From NCBI GenBank assembly GCA_037893225.1, contig JAZGUH010000229.1, forward strand, positions 806,001-870,000: DNA of 64,000 nucleotides, in the 5' to 3' direction. This DNA comes from Hippasteria phrygiana. Its lineage: Eukaryota > Echinodermata > Asteroidea > Valvatida > Goniasteridae. The translations under genes were made by a program, and so were the position numbers. The notes beneath the pieces were generated by a model. The model was not told the DNA's origin and made no database searches. It was given only the letters and a program-made list of their open reading frames with translations. Each line of letters opens with the position of its first letter. The stretch's first letter is position 1. This document shows positions 35,881 to 47,528 of the stretch, one piece after another.

Positions 35881-35928
35881 CAGACTATGTAAATGTACGA
35901 AAGTTTCTGAGCTGGCATTTGGTATAGA

Positions 35929-36330
35929 GCCCTCTTGTGACTGATTCTAGAAAATTCCATCGTCGTTGATTCCCGTTATGTTTACACATGTGCCTAGGAA
36001 TTTGTCCGATAAACCTCCCTATTATTGCCTAAATCAAACTTAACATATCCCAGGTTAAACAAAATGTCCTAATCATATGTGTGCCGTCCCACAAGGCCGT
36101 GTGTTGATATTAAAAGTGAGTACATTTATCGATGATTTTAAGGGATATTTTTTGTGTGGGTTTTGAAACGGATAAATAGCAGATTTTTCATCGCGCGTTG
36201 TTGTAGGCCTATATGGGAAGACGTGTGTGGGTCTATCCACACTAATTACTTCATTTGGTGTGACATGGGAGGGAAATTTAAGATTGTAGTTATTATATAA
36301 AATAATTTTCCATTGATTTTGTCACAATAC
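35929..36330 (+). repeat. possible diverged BEL-type LTR fragment
   Basis: The phrases gccctcttgtgactga, caggttaa, aaagtgagta and gggatattt occur in the same order and similar spacing as in the BEL LTR at 9361. The rest is too diverged to align by eye. Confidence 0.3.
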
Positions 36331-36417
36331 ATTCAGTACCATCAACAAGTTTGTTTAGGAAAATAAAATCAACATCTAACCGAGTATTTAAGAATTTTCA
36401 AAGTGAACAAAGAAACT

Positions 36418-36455
36418 GGCAGGAGCGGGATTCGAACCTGCGACCTCCGGGTGGA
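36418..36455 (-). tRNA. tRNA 3'-half fragment
   Basis: On the minus strand, CCGGAGGTCGCAGGTTCGAA then TCCCGCTCCTGCCA forms a good T arm and acceptor 3' strand. No 5' half (D arm, anticodon) is found upstream. It is a fragment or SINE relic, not a working tRNA. A related sequence is at 58675-58758. Confidence 0.5.
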
Positions 36456-37132
36456 TTGTTTGACGAGTATTTAAGAAGTTAGATCTGGAATCATCTTCAA
36501 GATGTTTATGTTTGTAACATGTCAAACACTATGCAGTGTGCATGGCACATGTAATCATGTACCTCAGTATACACAGTATATCAATTGACTACTTTGTTTA
36601 ATAAAGCATTTATCATAAGTTACTTAAATACTCATACTTATTTTTGGCCTAGTTTAATTTTTCATTTCTTGTTAGTTACTTAATTATTTTTTTTTTTATT
36701 GAAACCACTATCTTAAAAAAAAAAAATTTGACTGACCTTTTTGTTTCTTGCTAGTTACTTATTTTTTCTTTCCTTGTTTAATCTATAATTTTCTGTTTTT
36801 AATGTTAAAATTATTTATCAGCAATATGGAAATAAATGTTGAATGAATTGAATTGAAATTTAATTGACTGGGAGAGGGCGTCTTGAGTACTAATTAGTTA
36901 CACTGCTCAAAGATTCCCAAGAGCATGAATACTGTATGCACATCCCTGGTAATACCTACATTGAAAGGCCAGCCTTTGCAGGCTCACTTGATAGCTCATC
37001 AAAACAGCTACCACCTTCCGTTATGTTCTTAAATAAATACGGTATCTGTCAGCTGTGCTGGTAATTTTGTAGTTTTCCAACAAAATTTCACCTTCCCTGG
37101 CAAAAGGGGTTGTTTGAATATCACAATACATC
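36456..37132. other. AT-rich non-coding stretch
   Basis: Homopolymer A/T runs and a (GAATT)n-like tail near 36840-36862 suggest another LINE 3' end. Nothing else visible. Confidence 0.4.
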
Positions 37133-37582
37133 TGTAGGAACGTTACAATGTTTTATCACGAAATGCATTCAACTACTTTTAATACAGCCATGGGTCTGTT
37201 GAAAATCGCGTGAAACTTGCACACCAATTGTTGTCAGTTCGGAAGGTTTAATACTCTCAAAAGCACCAGTTCGGAACGTACATGAGCTCCAGTGATTAAC
37301 AAAGTACTACTGGTATGGAGGCAGATTTACCTGAAACAATTGACTGGCTAAAAACTTGTATGAACTTGTGAAGCAAACTTTCCAACGTTAGAATCGAATC
37401 GCACTAAACCAACAATAATCATACACAAAACATGTGACACCACTGCGCAAGTGCAGCGCAACGAGAGTCAACCCTCTTGCTAGGTCACCAAACTCATTAA
37501 CATGCAAGTAATCTTTGTATGGAGCGCCTGGTGGAGCTTAATGCGCAACCATAATTGCCCATTACATAGATTGGTCACTACA
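37133..37582 (-). repeat. Gypsy 3' LTR
   Basis: 450 bp. On the minus strand it is preceded by the polypurine tract AGGGGGGAAC. Confidence 0.92.
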
Positions 37583-37644
37583 GTAGTTCCCCCCTAGATT
37601 GTGAGGTAAGTGAAACAATCGATATAAGCTGTTGATAATAACAG

Positions 37645-38797
37645 TCAGTGACAGTCAAATTGTTCATATTTGGCTGGCCAGTGAACTCGTCGACCAGATC
37701 TGGTGGATCGTTGCTGTTTTGGTGACGGCGTGTTGGGCGATGGGTGTGATTCTGGCAAGACAGTTTCTGCGGGTGTGTTCTCGCGAACCTGTTCAGAAGA
37801 CACGGGTGTCCAGTCTTCATCCAGATATGCCACCTTTAAGCGATCCTTAGCAACGGCATCCTGTCTGCCGTTGAGGTCCAAAACCAAGTATTTGCTGGCA
37901 CGCTTAATGACACGGAATGGTCCATTATACGGAGGTTGAAGGGGCTTCCTCACTGCGTCATGCCGAACAAAAACGTGTGTGCACTTGTCCAGGTCAGGTG
38001 GAATGTGTGACTGTCGCTGTTGTGACCTAGGCGGAGTGGGACTAATATCCTGCATGTGACAACGCAGTCTGTCAACATAGATGCTGGGGTCGAGATCGGC
38101 GCGAACGTTGCTAGGTGCGATGAACTCACCGGGCAACCTAACTGTAGTACCGTACACCATCTCAGCGGGAGAAAACCCTATATCCGATTTGATAGCAGTT
38201 CGTATGTCGTATGCCCAACAGGACAAGGGGAAGAGATTCCGTCCAACGTGGATTTGCATGAGCTTTTAGTGATGCCTTGAGTTGTCTGTGTAGTCGCTCC
38301 ACCATCCCATTGGCAGCGGGATGATAAGATGTAGTGCGAATTCTTTGACATCCAAGCATGTTGGTGAGCGACCGAAAAAGTTTTGACTCAAACTGGCGTC
38401 CCCTGTCGGTGGTGATGGTAGCGGGTGCACCGAAACGAGAAACCCAATGGCTAACAAATGCATGAGCCACGGTCTCAGCTGTCATGTCCGGAATTGGGAT
38501 TGCCTCTGGCCAACGTGTAAATCGATCCACACACGTAAGCAGGTAATTCTGTCCGGCTGATGGCGGAAGGGGACCGACTAAATCGATGTGTATGTGCGAG
38601 AACCGCGCGTCGGGCATGGGGAACGTACCAAGTGGCAACTTGATGTGGCGATGGATTTTGCATTGTTGGCACTTTTGACAAGTCCTAGCCCAAACGCTCA
38701 CATCTCTGTTAATACCAGGCCACAAAAACCGTGCAGTTATTAACTGCTGCGTTGTCCTGATACTGGGGTGTGACAGTCCATGCAAAACGTCGAACAC
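37645..38797 (-). pseudogene. Gypsy integrase
   Basis: The first frame (38797-38162) carries the core: [15 protein letters not shown], the HHCC-type C..C in CQKCQQCK, and the DDE motif in [19 protein letters not shown] and [16 protein letters not shown]. After a frameshift near 38260 the second frame (38259-37645) continues with [19 protein letters not shown] and a chromodomain-free C-terminus with GPFRVIKR. One frameshift separates otherwise collinear halves. In a working element it inserts cDNA. Confidence 0.88.
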
Positions 38798-38922
38798 TGT
38801 TCGACGAAACTGAGCTGGAATGAAGGGTCAAGGCGTCCCTGTGGAGGTATCACAGACGATGGTACCCTGCGATGTCTGGAGAGGGACGGCTTTTAGCTGG
38901 AGAGAGGTGTCAGAGAGATGTT

Positions 38923-39351
38923 TCAACTCGTCATCGTTGATCTGTGCTTTGGCGATGGCGTCGAAATCATGGTCGTGTTTGCTGGTAAGGCATTAACCTC
39001 CAGACGAGAGAGTGCATCCGCTGCTGCATTATCACGACCGCTGATGTGTCTAATGTCCGATGTATACTGTGAGATAAGATCCAGCTGTCGAATTTCTCGA
39101 GGAGAATGGCGGTCTGGTTTGGAACGCAGGGCGTATGTGAGTGGCTTGTGATCTGTGTAAGCGCTGAATGTCCGCCCCTCCAGCATGTGTCGAAAATGCT
39201 TAATGCTGAGGTATAACGCCAACAGTTCTCTCCCAAATGTACTATAGCGCGTTTCCGCCGGTTGGAGGCGCTTGAAAAAAAAACGATAGTGGCTGCCAAA
39301 CGCCGTCAATATGTTGCTGGAGAACACCGCCCACCGCTTTGTCTGATGCAT
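38923..39351 (-). pseudogene. Gypsy RNase H
   Basis: The minus-strand frame holds [34 protein letters not shown] and NAAADALSRL, the RNase H end of Gypsy pol. It is joined to the RT frame by a frameshift at the T-run near 39273-39281, most simply a 1-nt slip. Confidence 0.9.
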
Positions 39352-40609
39352 CGACTAAGAGGCATAATGGTGCGGCAGTCTGTGGATGGACAAGCAGAGT
39401 TGCATCGGTCAACGTAGCTTTCACATGCTCGAAAGCTAGCTGTTCGTTTGACCCAAGCTGAAGCGGCTCGTTCTTTTTCTTCCTGTTTTTGAGCTGGTCG
39501 GTCAGCGGCTGGAGCATGTCTGCACAGTGGGGAATAAATCGCCTGTAAAAATTGACGAGGCCTAGGAATTCCCACAACTTACTCAGCGATGCCGGCTCCG
39601 GAAAATTTCTGATGACTTGCACCTTTTCAGGCAAGGGGCAGACTCCATGTTGGTTGACGAGGTGACCGAGGAAGGTGAGAGATGGTACGCCGAACTGGCA
39701 TTTGTGGAGATTGATGACTATGCCATATTGCGAGAGGCGGTCGAACAGGAGTCGCAGGTGTTCTTTGTGTTCGGCCTCTGATGAGCTCGCTATCAGCAAA
39801 TCGTCAATGTAGGCAAAGATGAATGGTAAACCACGGGTTACCTCATCGACGAACCTTTGGAAAGTCTGTGCCGCATTGCGGAGCCCAAAGGGCATGCGAA
39901 CAAACTCGAACAATCCAAATGGTGTAGTGATCGCAGTCTTGCGGATGTCTGCTGGTTCGACTGGTATTTGATGATAGGCGCGCACTAAGTCGACCTTGGA
40001 GAAAAACCTGCAACCGTGAAGGTTGGATGAAAAGTCCTGCAGGTGGGGAATTGGGTAACAATCTGGAATGGTGTTCCCGTTCAAAGCGCGGTAATCCCCA
40101 CAGGGGCGCCAATCTCCGGGAGTTTTCTTGGGGACCATGTGCAGTGGTGACGACCATTCACTACTGGAAGGTTGGACAATTCCAAGGCTAAGCATGTGAT
40201 CGAACTCGGCCTTGGCGATGGGTAGCCTATCCGGGGCAAGTCGACGTGGTCTAGCTGCAACAGGGGGGCCATGCGTTTCGATGTGGTGAGTGATGTTGTG
40301 CCGCACCTCCGTCTGCTTGTACACCGGGCGAGTTACGTCGGGGTACTGGCGAAAAAGCTCGTCATACTGTGATGAAGTTGCATTGACGAACATGGGGCTC
40401 GCAGATGGGTTGCCAGACCTGACGCCTGATATGGCCAAGTTGGTTATGGAGTCGACCAGCCTCTGGTTTTTTACATCAACCAGTAGGCTGAATTGCCGAA
40501 GGAAATCGGCTCTAATAATTGGAGTTGGCAAATCGGCAACAATAAGAACCCAACGGAAAACTCGACGAAGTCCAAAATCCAAAGTCAGAGACCTCTCACC
40601 GTAAGTCAC
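39242..40609 (-). CDS. Gypsy reverse transcriptase
   Basis: 455 codons. RT landmarks are [54 protein letters not shown] and the catalytic [11 protein letters not shown]. The connection domain has [12 protein letters not shown] and [14 protein letters not shown]. It is in frame with the protease upstream except for one TAA at 40652. It copies element RNA into DNA in intact relatives. Confidence 0.93.
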   Translation of the reverse strand: MTYGERSLTLDFGLRRVFRWVLIVADLPTPIIRADFLRQFSLLVDVKNQRLVDSITNLAISGVRSGNPSASPMFVNATSSQYDELFRQYPDVTRPVYKQTEVRHNITHHIETHGPPVAARPRRLAPDRLPIAKAEFDHMLSLGIVQPSSSEWSSPLHMVPKKTPGDWRPCGDYRALNGNTIPDCYPIPHLQDFSSNLHGCRFFSKVDLVRAYHQIPVEPADIRKTAITTPFGLFEFVRMPFGLRNAAQTFQRFVDEVTRGLPFIFAYIDDLLIASSSEAEHKEHLRLLFDRLSQYGIVINLHKCQFGVPSLTFLGHLVNQHGVCPLPEKVQVIRNFPEPASLSKLWEFLGLVNFYRRFIPHCADMLQPLTDQLKNRKKKNEPLQLGSNEQLAFEHVKATLTDATLLVHPQTAAPLCLLVDASDKAVGGVLQQHIDGVWQPLSFFFQAPPTGGNAL

Positions 40610-40651
40610 AATAGGTGAGTGGTTGACCGCTCGTAACTGTACAGAAGTGGG

Positions 40652-41667
40652 TTAAGCTCGGGACTTTTGACCGCGTGGCAGAACACTCACCTCCGCGCCG
40701 GTGTCGACTAAGAAACGAGTACCCGTGGACTTGTCAGTCACGTAGAAAAGGCGACCTGTGGTATTGCTGCCAGACTGACCTGTCGCCGCAAGTCGCTGGC
40801 TTGGGAGTTTTCCTGGTCCCGCTGTGGTTGTGAGCGACGCGTGCAGGGACTGGTGCATTTGCGTGCATTGGTGCCATACCTCCAATGATACCAACACTGT
40901 CCGTCGGATGGCTGGTTATCCGCGGAAGGGGTGGGGGAACGATGTCTAGGTCGACTGCGGGATGTAGCGCGGGGACGTCCTCGTCCCAGGTTCCCCTGTA
41001 GCTGGGTTGTCAAGGCTTGTACCTGTCTGGTGAGGTCATCCACCTTGTTGTGCAGAGCGAGTACCTCGGGAGAGGCTTGCTGATACGGGGGCTAAAATGG
41101 TGGGGCAGAAACTGCAGCCATGTGTGATGATGTTGAAGGATGGGCAGAAACTGCAGCCATGTGTGATGATGTTGAAGTGTGGGCAGATACCTCAACAATT
41201 TTATCTGCCAAATCAGCCAACGCTCCAATTCCCAACGTGTCCGCTGTGGAGGCCAAAATGGACTGGGCAGTGCGGGGTAGTCGCTGGAGAAACAACTGCT
41301 TCAAGAAATTCTCTTCCAGGGAATTGTCCCCCAACAACTGGTACATACGTCGCAACAGCTGCGAGGGCTTCCGATCTCCCAATTCCTCTGAAGTAAGCAG
41401 CTGGTGGAGACGTTTCTGCTCAGAAGCTGATGTGCGGCGTATGAGCTCCACTTTTAGTTTATTGTAGCAGTCCACGGATGGGGGTGAAATCAGAATATCT
41501 CGAACCTCTTGTGCAATCTCGGGTTGAAGAGACCCAATGACGTAAGCGAAACGAGTCTCCTGGGTGGTAATATGGCGGATGACAAACTGAGCCTCCACTT
41601 GGGTGAACCACAGGATCGGGTCATTCGGCCAAAATGGTGGAAGTTTGAGGCTCACTGCAGCCTGCAC
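40652..41667 (-). pseudogene. Gypsy gag, nucleocapsid and protease
   Basis: The capsid frame (41667-41092) has LKLPPFWPNDPILWFTQVEA and GDRKPSQLLRRMYQLLG. It ends at an in-frame stop followed by the nucleocapsid part (41043-40738) with a zinc knuckle C...H-type CWYHWRYGTNARKC. The protease follows in another frame (40897-40652) with RFLVDTGAEVSVLP, the retropepsin DTGA. A duplicated 36-bp stretch near 41100-41170 repeats STSSHMAAVSA. One stop and one frameshift break what would be a single polyprotein. Confidence 0.88.
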
Positions 41668-41786
41668 AGGCGGTTGTATTGGGTGAGAAAATGGTGGTGT
41701 ATCTTCTGTCCCCTCAGCATTCAGGTTTCACTTCAACAGACATGGCTTATACTGGTATTCACAATCAATCACGTCAGGGTCACCAA

Positions 41787-42236
41787 TGTAGAAATGTTAC
41801 AATGTTTTATCACGAAATGCATTCAACTACTTTTAATACAGCCATGGGTCTGTTGAAAATCGCGTGAAACTTGCACACCAATTGTTGTCAGTTCGGAAGG
41901 TTTAATACTCTCAAGAGCACCAGTTCGGAACGTACATGAGCTCCAGTGATTAACAAAGTACTACTGGTATGGAGGCAGATTTACCTGAAACAATTGACTG
42001 GCTAAAAACCTGTAGGAACTTGTGAAGCAAACTTTTCAACGTTAGAATCGAATCGCACTAAACCAACAATAATCATACACAAAACATGTGACACCACTGC
42101 GCAAGTGCAGCGCAACGAGAGTCAACCCTGTTGCTAGGTCACCAAACTCATTAACATGCAAGTAATCTTTGTATGGAGCGCCTGGTGGAGCTTAATGCGC
42201 AACCATAATTGCCCATTACATATATTGGTCACTACA
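41787..42236 (-). repeat. Gypsy 5' LTR
   Basis: 450 bp. On the minus strand it is followed directly by TTGGTGACCCTGACGTG, the likely primer-binding site beginning TGGTGACC. Confidence 0.92.
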
Positions 42237-42322
42237 CATCATATACTTCTCAAAAGAGTCCAATATGTTTCATGCTTTGTACACATATTCCAAATAACAC
42301 ACATCACAGCATTTCTACATAC

Positions 42323-42589
42323 CTCTCAGCTTTATAGCAAGATCGGTTCTCCCAACCTCCTTTGATGCCAATGCTGTGCACAGAGCCTCAGTCCGATTTA
42401 CATCAGATTCTTGTTTCTGTTGCCACCCAATCAGAATGTGGAAGATTTGATCTACAACATCACTGGGGTAATTACTCTGGAAGGTCCAGATCTCTGCATC
42501 GCTGAAGCCAAGTTTATGAGCCAGTACTGTCAAGTCATGCTGACCAAGTTGCTGCAATATGTTGAGAAGAGTCAGATTGTCTATCGTAC
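42323..42589 (-). CDS. Death-domain exon (second in gene order)
   Basis: A 267-nt minus-strand exon, phase 1-1. Acceptor TTCGTTTTTACAG precedes 42589; donor AGAG|GTATGT at 42323/42322. It encodes a death fold: LLNILQQLGQHDLTVLAHKL, GFSDAEIW, then ILIGWQQKQ and LASKEVGRTDLAIKL, matching the six-helix pattern LG..W..LA..LG ... ML..W ... GR.DLA. Death domains bind other death domains in immune and apoptotic signalling. The stop three codons after the donor would end the frame if unspliced; the strong donor favours splicing. The next compatible exon on this strand is at 30624. Confidence 0.8.
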
Positions 42590-42942
42590 CTGTAAAAACG
42601 AATACATGTAAAGAGTCAAATAGACATGCAAAACAACACTGCACAACATACGTGTTTGTTATCCCGCCTTGGATACTGTATTTTGATTGGCCTAGAACGA
42701 CCACCTGTCCAGTCTATAAAAACGCATCAAGAATAACAAGCATATCACACATTATGAGCGCAGCCAGCTATCTATTGAGCTGTGTCATTGGTACCCACGC
42801 TACACTGTTTATGATAGTAAACTATAGTGGGAGCAGCGAACTACCAAACGAGCTGCTGTTTTGATCGCGTGATTTGTTTAAGTTAATTTCCACCAAGCAA
42901 GGCAAAGTTGAACTGAGAAAACTGGGTTTGGCGATATAACAA

Positions 42943-43030
42943 AACAATTGTTGACTGCTGTGATGTGGGTGCTATGCGTCCCTCGGGTGTTAAAACATCA
43001 TATTCCACATCACAGCAGTCAACAATTGTT
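42943..43030. repeat. 26-bp perfect inverted repeat
   Basis: The arms AACAATTGTTGACTGCTGTG... and its exact complement enclose a 36-bp spacer. Lies in the intron between the linker and second Death exons. Confidence 0.85.
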
Positions 43031-43202
43031 AAATGTCACATTCAAGTAACGACAAACCAAAATTATACAACATTCGCATGAATTGGCTACAAACTTGTAT
43101 ACATTAATTTTTCTTATTGACACTAAGCAAATATGAATGCAATTTTTTAGGGATTTGGAAAACAACTCGTTTTGAACATCTACATTCTGTGTAATAGTTT
43201 AC

Positions 43203-43313
43203 CTGATGTATGTGCTGAACCACCCTGTATGGTTGGTTCCTGTGATGAACTTGGTTGATCTTCTGATATGGCAACTGATGGGTGACCAGACCGACGTGAT
43301 ATATAAACACCAC
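43203..43313 (-). CDS. linker exon before the second Death domain
   Basis: A 111-nt minus-strand exon (37 codons), phase 1-1, with acceptor GGTTTTTTTGTAG and donor TCAG|GTAAAC at 43203/43202. The peptide is polar and low in complexity: GVYISRRSGHPSVAIS then EDQPSSSQEPTIQGGSAHTS. A flexible spacer is the simplest reading. The evidence is splice sites plus phase; there is no domain. Confidence 0.5.
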
Positions 43314-43693
43314 CTACAAAAAAACCAACGTGACATCATTGCATCTGAGCATGTTACTCAACCTATTGTTAAAAAAGGTATAGCCTTGGACCAGGTCTAA
43401 ACCAGATTCATATATCTGCTACCAATCTGATATAATATCCTAAATATGAATTTCCCAGTGGTGACCCCGGAAGTAAAAGTCAGAATAAACAAAACACTTT
43501 CACCAAAAAATGTACATCAATGCAAGATCTATTTGATCACCAAATATGAAGGTCATATGTCATTCAGTTAAAGAGATACATGTATGTCGTTTATAATATG
43601 CACTTTTTGGTCGTTTTATACATCATCAGGATGTCACCCTGACATCATCAACTCTGGGCATATATACAATGTACCTACATTTATTTATATGCA

Positions 43694-44628
43694 CATACCT
43701 TAGCTGGTTATATATGTTTAACAATTATGATTTTTATGATTGGTTGACTTTGATGTTTGAACTTCCAGTGACTCCGGAAGGTCAAACAAAAAGATACGAA
43801 AACCTTGTGAATCGTACTTCATCATACTTTTTTGGTTTGATGACCTAACAATGGTGATATATGCCAGCATCAAGATGAAAAATATCTTCTCACTAAATGT
43901 GAAAACCTTGTGTATTACATCACTCCATGAGGTATGAAGTTAATTTATTGTAGTGCAGAATCTATTGAATTGAAATTTTCAGTTACAACATGGTCATTTT
44001 CGTCTATTTTACTTGAATAAAGTAACACAACAGACTAGTTTTGGAAATTACTTTCAAGCAGACCTGTACGTTTTGTTATTAACCCTAACCTCACCTGACA
44101 CTACAAAATACTACTAGTAGTAAACTGTAGTATGCAGTACTCTTACAACACTGGCATATTAGAAGTTACGTAGTATAGACTATTTTTTTATCGTTGGTTT
44201 TGTTTGGAGGGGAAATGTGAACGTTGGTAGGCCCAAGTAATTCTTCTTTTGGACCTGATGACATTCTGTTGTTGAACTTGCATAATGAATGATAATTTTC
44301 AAAAATTTAATTCACTTCATTTGAAAGATAACATCTGAATTTAGAATAACCCATATCACACATTGTACTTGTACTTATGTAGCTGGCTGGCAGCTGAAGC
44401 CACAGACCTAGCTATAAAACAGATCCAGAAAGGAAATCTGCATCCTGCCACACACACCGATTTGTTATGCGTGCTTATTGGGTTCGTGCAGAACTGGGGG
44501 AAGTCCTGAAATGCTTGTTCATGCACAGTACAATACAATACACGCAATGTATGTATACGCACAGTTTACTAAAGGTGGCCAAGGAAGTCCGAGTGAAATT
44601 CCAAGGGTGCTGCAGAGCATTTATAACT
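43694..44628 (+). repeat. 935-bp direct repeat, copy B
   Basis: Second copy of 33458-34392, same orientation, a few percent diverged. It lies in the intron between the TRADD-N-like exon and the 43203 linker. It stops 23 bp before the foldback element at 44651. Confidence 0.85.
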
Positions 44629-44650
44629 TCGCTGATTGCCAAGAAACACA

Positions 44651-45027
44651 AGGAATAAGCCATTTGCGAGTTAAATTTGAATAACATCTGGTACACTGAA
44701 TGGCTCCAAATGCTTGGCACATTTGAACTTTGAATTTTCCAGACCAAAGACACTGTTGCTATATCACATGATTCGGGGCAAGCTCTTGCATAGTTACGTA
44801 AGAGACGTTTAGCACCAATACATTGTTCACAATAGGTGAGAATGGCACAAAGACACCAGACCATTCCGGAGCTGGGGGTTGCTGGCATAAGGCTTGCCCC
44901 GAATCGCGTGATATAGTAACAGTCTCTTTGGTCTGGAGAATTCAAAGTTAAAATGTGCAAAGCATTTTCAAGCATGTCAGTGTACCAGATGTTATTCAAA
45001 TTTAACTCGCAAATGGCTTATTTGAGA
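44651..45027. mobile_element. foldback/MITE-like element with about 130-bp inverted arms
   Basis: The left arm (aataagccatttgcgagtta... through gattcggggcaagc) recurs inverted in the right arm ending at 45027, at about 90% identity. The middle is about 100 bp of unrelated sequence. No target duplication is evident. A 174-codon minus-strand frame across it is a by-product. Confidence 0.8.
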
Positions 45028-45384
45028 CCCACTTTTACTCTGCCATTTGAAACTGTCCTGTACATGTAGTTTAAGTAATTTGAAATTTGCAAAGTAGACC
45101 GCACTGATCAGCTGAAATTTCTGTCGGCCAGCCGTTTTGTAAATTTCTACTTCATTTATCACAATCAATTAGCCATGGACATTGTAGTCATTGGCACAAT
45201 AACTGTTTTTATTTCATGCCAACAAAACGACAGCAAAGCACAGCAGTACCTTCAGTGCAGCGGGTGTATACAATGTTGAATACCTGATTACAAGGATGCT
45301 GAAGAGTACTACAACTAGATGCACAACGTGAATTGTGTCTGCCTGACTAGGGAACTTGGTGACATCTCAAAATAAGAAATTCAC

Positions 45385-45783
45385 CTTTTTGCTGGGTACT
45401 GTCCAACTCATCAAAGAGCCTGCATGCCTGTTCATAGTCACTCTCTAGTATAGTAACCTGGATGGCCAAGTCACTCTTATCTCCTGTTGTAAGTTCATCT
45501 GTGATAAGAATCTCTGCCAGGTTCTTTGCCAGTTCCCCCGTGGAGTACATTCCCCAAAGCTTGTCCAGGCCATCCCGACTCTTGACGAGGAAAATAAATG
45601 TCACAGATTCCAAAAATACATCACGAACTGTAGCTGCAAATGCCCTGAAGAAATGATAGATTCTCCTTAGTATCCTCAAGCCATGTATTGTAGTTTTCAA
45701 CAGCTTAAAGAGCGATCTGTTGTACTCTGTTGACCGAGTTCCGTCCTTTTGAACATTGACCTTTACTGTCACTGTCACATTAC
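45385..45783 (-). CDS. alpha/beta domain exon, TRADD-N-like pattern
   Basis: A 399-nt minus-strand exon (133 codons), phase 1-1, with acceptor TTTCTTTCTACAG and donor AAAAG|GTGAAT at 45385/45384. It opens with NVTVTVKVNVQKDG, a run of alternating beta residues. Helical SLFKLLKTTIHGLRILRRI follows, and then VTFIFLVKSRDGLDKLW, MYSTGELAKNLAEILITDEL and LAIQVTILESDYEQACRLFD. The strand / Y..G.L...L / strand / D(E) order resembles the N-terminal domain of TRADD, an adaptor in TNF-receptor signalling. I recognise this by pattern only. The frame reaches a stop at 45347 if the donor is not used. Confidence 0.6.
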
Positions 45784-45957
45784 CTGTAGAAAGAAATTTC
45801 ATTACACTTTGAAAATTGCAATGTTACAAAATATTAATTATAAGCATTTTGATTGATTGAGAGCTTTATTTGGAGGTCTTTCTTGAAAGGAAAAACTATG
45901 TGCAGCCACAAACGTGTGCTAATCATTTTGCTTGCATCAAATGTACTTAGGCCAAAA

Positions 45958-47000
45958 CAAATTGTTCTGTTGTCCTAGACCGCCCGCCCCTATTTTTTGG
46001 CCCGCGCCCCAATTCTTTTTTTTTCTTTAAATTTTGGAAAGAGTTCCATACCCGGACATCACTTATTTTCCCTTAATATGACTTAAAAACAACCAAAAAG
46101 TGTAAATCTGATGAAGAAACACAAATTTAGGAGGGAACAAATTTCAACTTATTCTTTAAAAATACTTTGACTTTTTCTGGCATGGCCCATAGACTTTGTG
46201 CACGAGGTATAAGTGATGTCCGGATATTGAACTCTTTCCCAAATTGTTTTTCTCTCAATTTTATCCCTGGTTGATTCGTTCCAATCTCGTTTCCATCTTT
46301 ATTTTGTTATTTGTAATGCACAAACACGACCCTACCTTTTACTCCAGAGTTTGAAAGTTCATACTCTAGTATCAGTGTGTGACTTCGCACAATAAATATC
46401 TCGATGGAAATACACGCGGTACAGAAATACACAAATGCAGCTAGGCCACTCATCAAATTTCAAATTCCCAAGATTCATCCAGTAAAATTCCCAAGAATTC
46501 CCAAGGCGATGGGAAAACACTGTGCAAAGAGCATCGGAATAAGCACTTTGCGCATGTGCAATCCATATTTTTCCAACCAAAATTCCCAAGATCTTGGGAA
46601 AAATCCCAAGGAGTGGCCACAGTGCACACATGTATAACGCACGAGGCTAAAATGATATGAAAATCGCATTTTGAGAAGTAAACTTATGAAAAAATATAAT
46701 CTCAACATTTTTCTAATTATATTCTTTAATCACTATATATTTTAATATTTAGTTTGGAATTTTGTTGTATATTTACACAAACGATTAAATAATAAATATT
46801 CAAACAAAAAAATGCATCAACTGAACGTGTATATGCACAGGGGAAGCCAAGATGGTGTTTTTAATACACGCTCAGCATTCATTGCAAACTGGGTGTAAAA
46901 GTCTTGTTTGATTGTAGGCCTATGTGCAGTGTGGTTACCACATCGAAACTTCGTGAGGTTTTTTGGTCGAATGGAAACAGGGCTCAAGTCATCTGGATTG
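45958..47000 (-). repeat. dispersed repeat, inverted copy of 60000-60982
   Basis: The sequence from tgttctgttgtcctagacc to gagcccatttt is the reverse complement of the second copy at about 85-90%. It includes a 90-codon frame present in both (LWPLLGIFPK..., LGNSWEFYWMNLGN...), which is driven by the tandem word ttgggaatt and is unlikely to be a protein. Lies in the intron between the linker (47332) and TRADD-N-like exons. Confidence 0.75.
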
Positions 47001-47331
47001 GAGCCCATTTTTTGCAGTTTAGGACTCAAATGCACTTCAAGTCTACTTTTTGCTGTTATTTCTTTAAACTCTGACCTGGAATCAACTGCACATTTCTAAC
47101 ATAAATGTACATTGATTGCAAACAAAATTGCCGTTTTCTTGTTATATAATTAATTATTGAGCATGAAAGGGCAGTGTTCTGAAATCCCTGAAATATAGAT
47201 CTTTTTATTTATTCCCAATAAAAAATGAAAGATTAACTTTTCACCCCAAAATGATTTGTGATAGTGATAAAGGGTGGGGGTGGGGGAGGGTGAGATTACT
47301 TATAACAAACTAGAATCTCCTTTCATACTAC

Positions 47332-47484
47332 CTGGACCTTCAATATTGATTGTAAATGAAGAATCCTTGACTTCCAAATTGACGTTGAACGCAGTGTCAG
47401 CAGGCTGTCTGCTGCTGGTGGCAGCTGCTGGTGAGTCAAGAGCTGACTCGTGTGACTCGACTTGTCTTGCCACTAACCCCGTCC
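47332..47484 (-). CDS. linker exon before the TRADD-N-like domain
   Basis: A 153-nt minus-strand exon (51 codons), phase 1-1, with acceptor CTCTATTTACAG and donor CCAG|GTAGTA at 47332/47331. The peptide is TGLVARQVESHESALDSPAA, then TSSRQPADT, then FNVNLEVKDSSFTINIEGPG. The last part alternates hydrophobic and polar residues and would continue after splicing into NVTVTVKVNV. An hAT element starts 45 bp upstream of this exon. Confidence 0.55.
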
Positions 47485-47528
47485 CTGTAAATAGAGAGAT
47501 AACCCGAGAGATACAGTATGATAACTAG

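Larger units (their letters stand above)
37133..42236 (-). mobile_element. Ty3/Gypsy LTR retrotransposon
   Basis: Two 450-bp LTRs (37133-37582 and 41787-42236) with TG...CA ends differ at about 8 positions (roughly 98% identity). Flanking CATC (37129-37132 and 42237-42240) is a 4-bp target duplication. On the minus strand the order is gag, protease, RT, RNase H, integrase, which is Ty3/Gypsy order. The element sits in the large intron between the second Death exon (42323) and the NLR linker exon (30624). Frames are interrupted by two in-frame stops and several frameshifts, so it is inactive. Confidence 0.95.

Noticed and set aside
33458..44628. Direct repeats considered as LTRs of a giant element
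   Set aside because: No TG...CA ends, no primer-binding site or target duplication, and the segment between them contains host exons in the opposite orientation.
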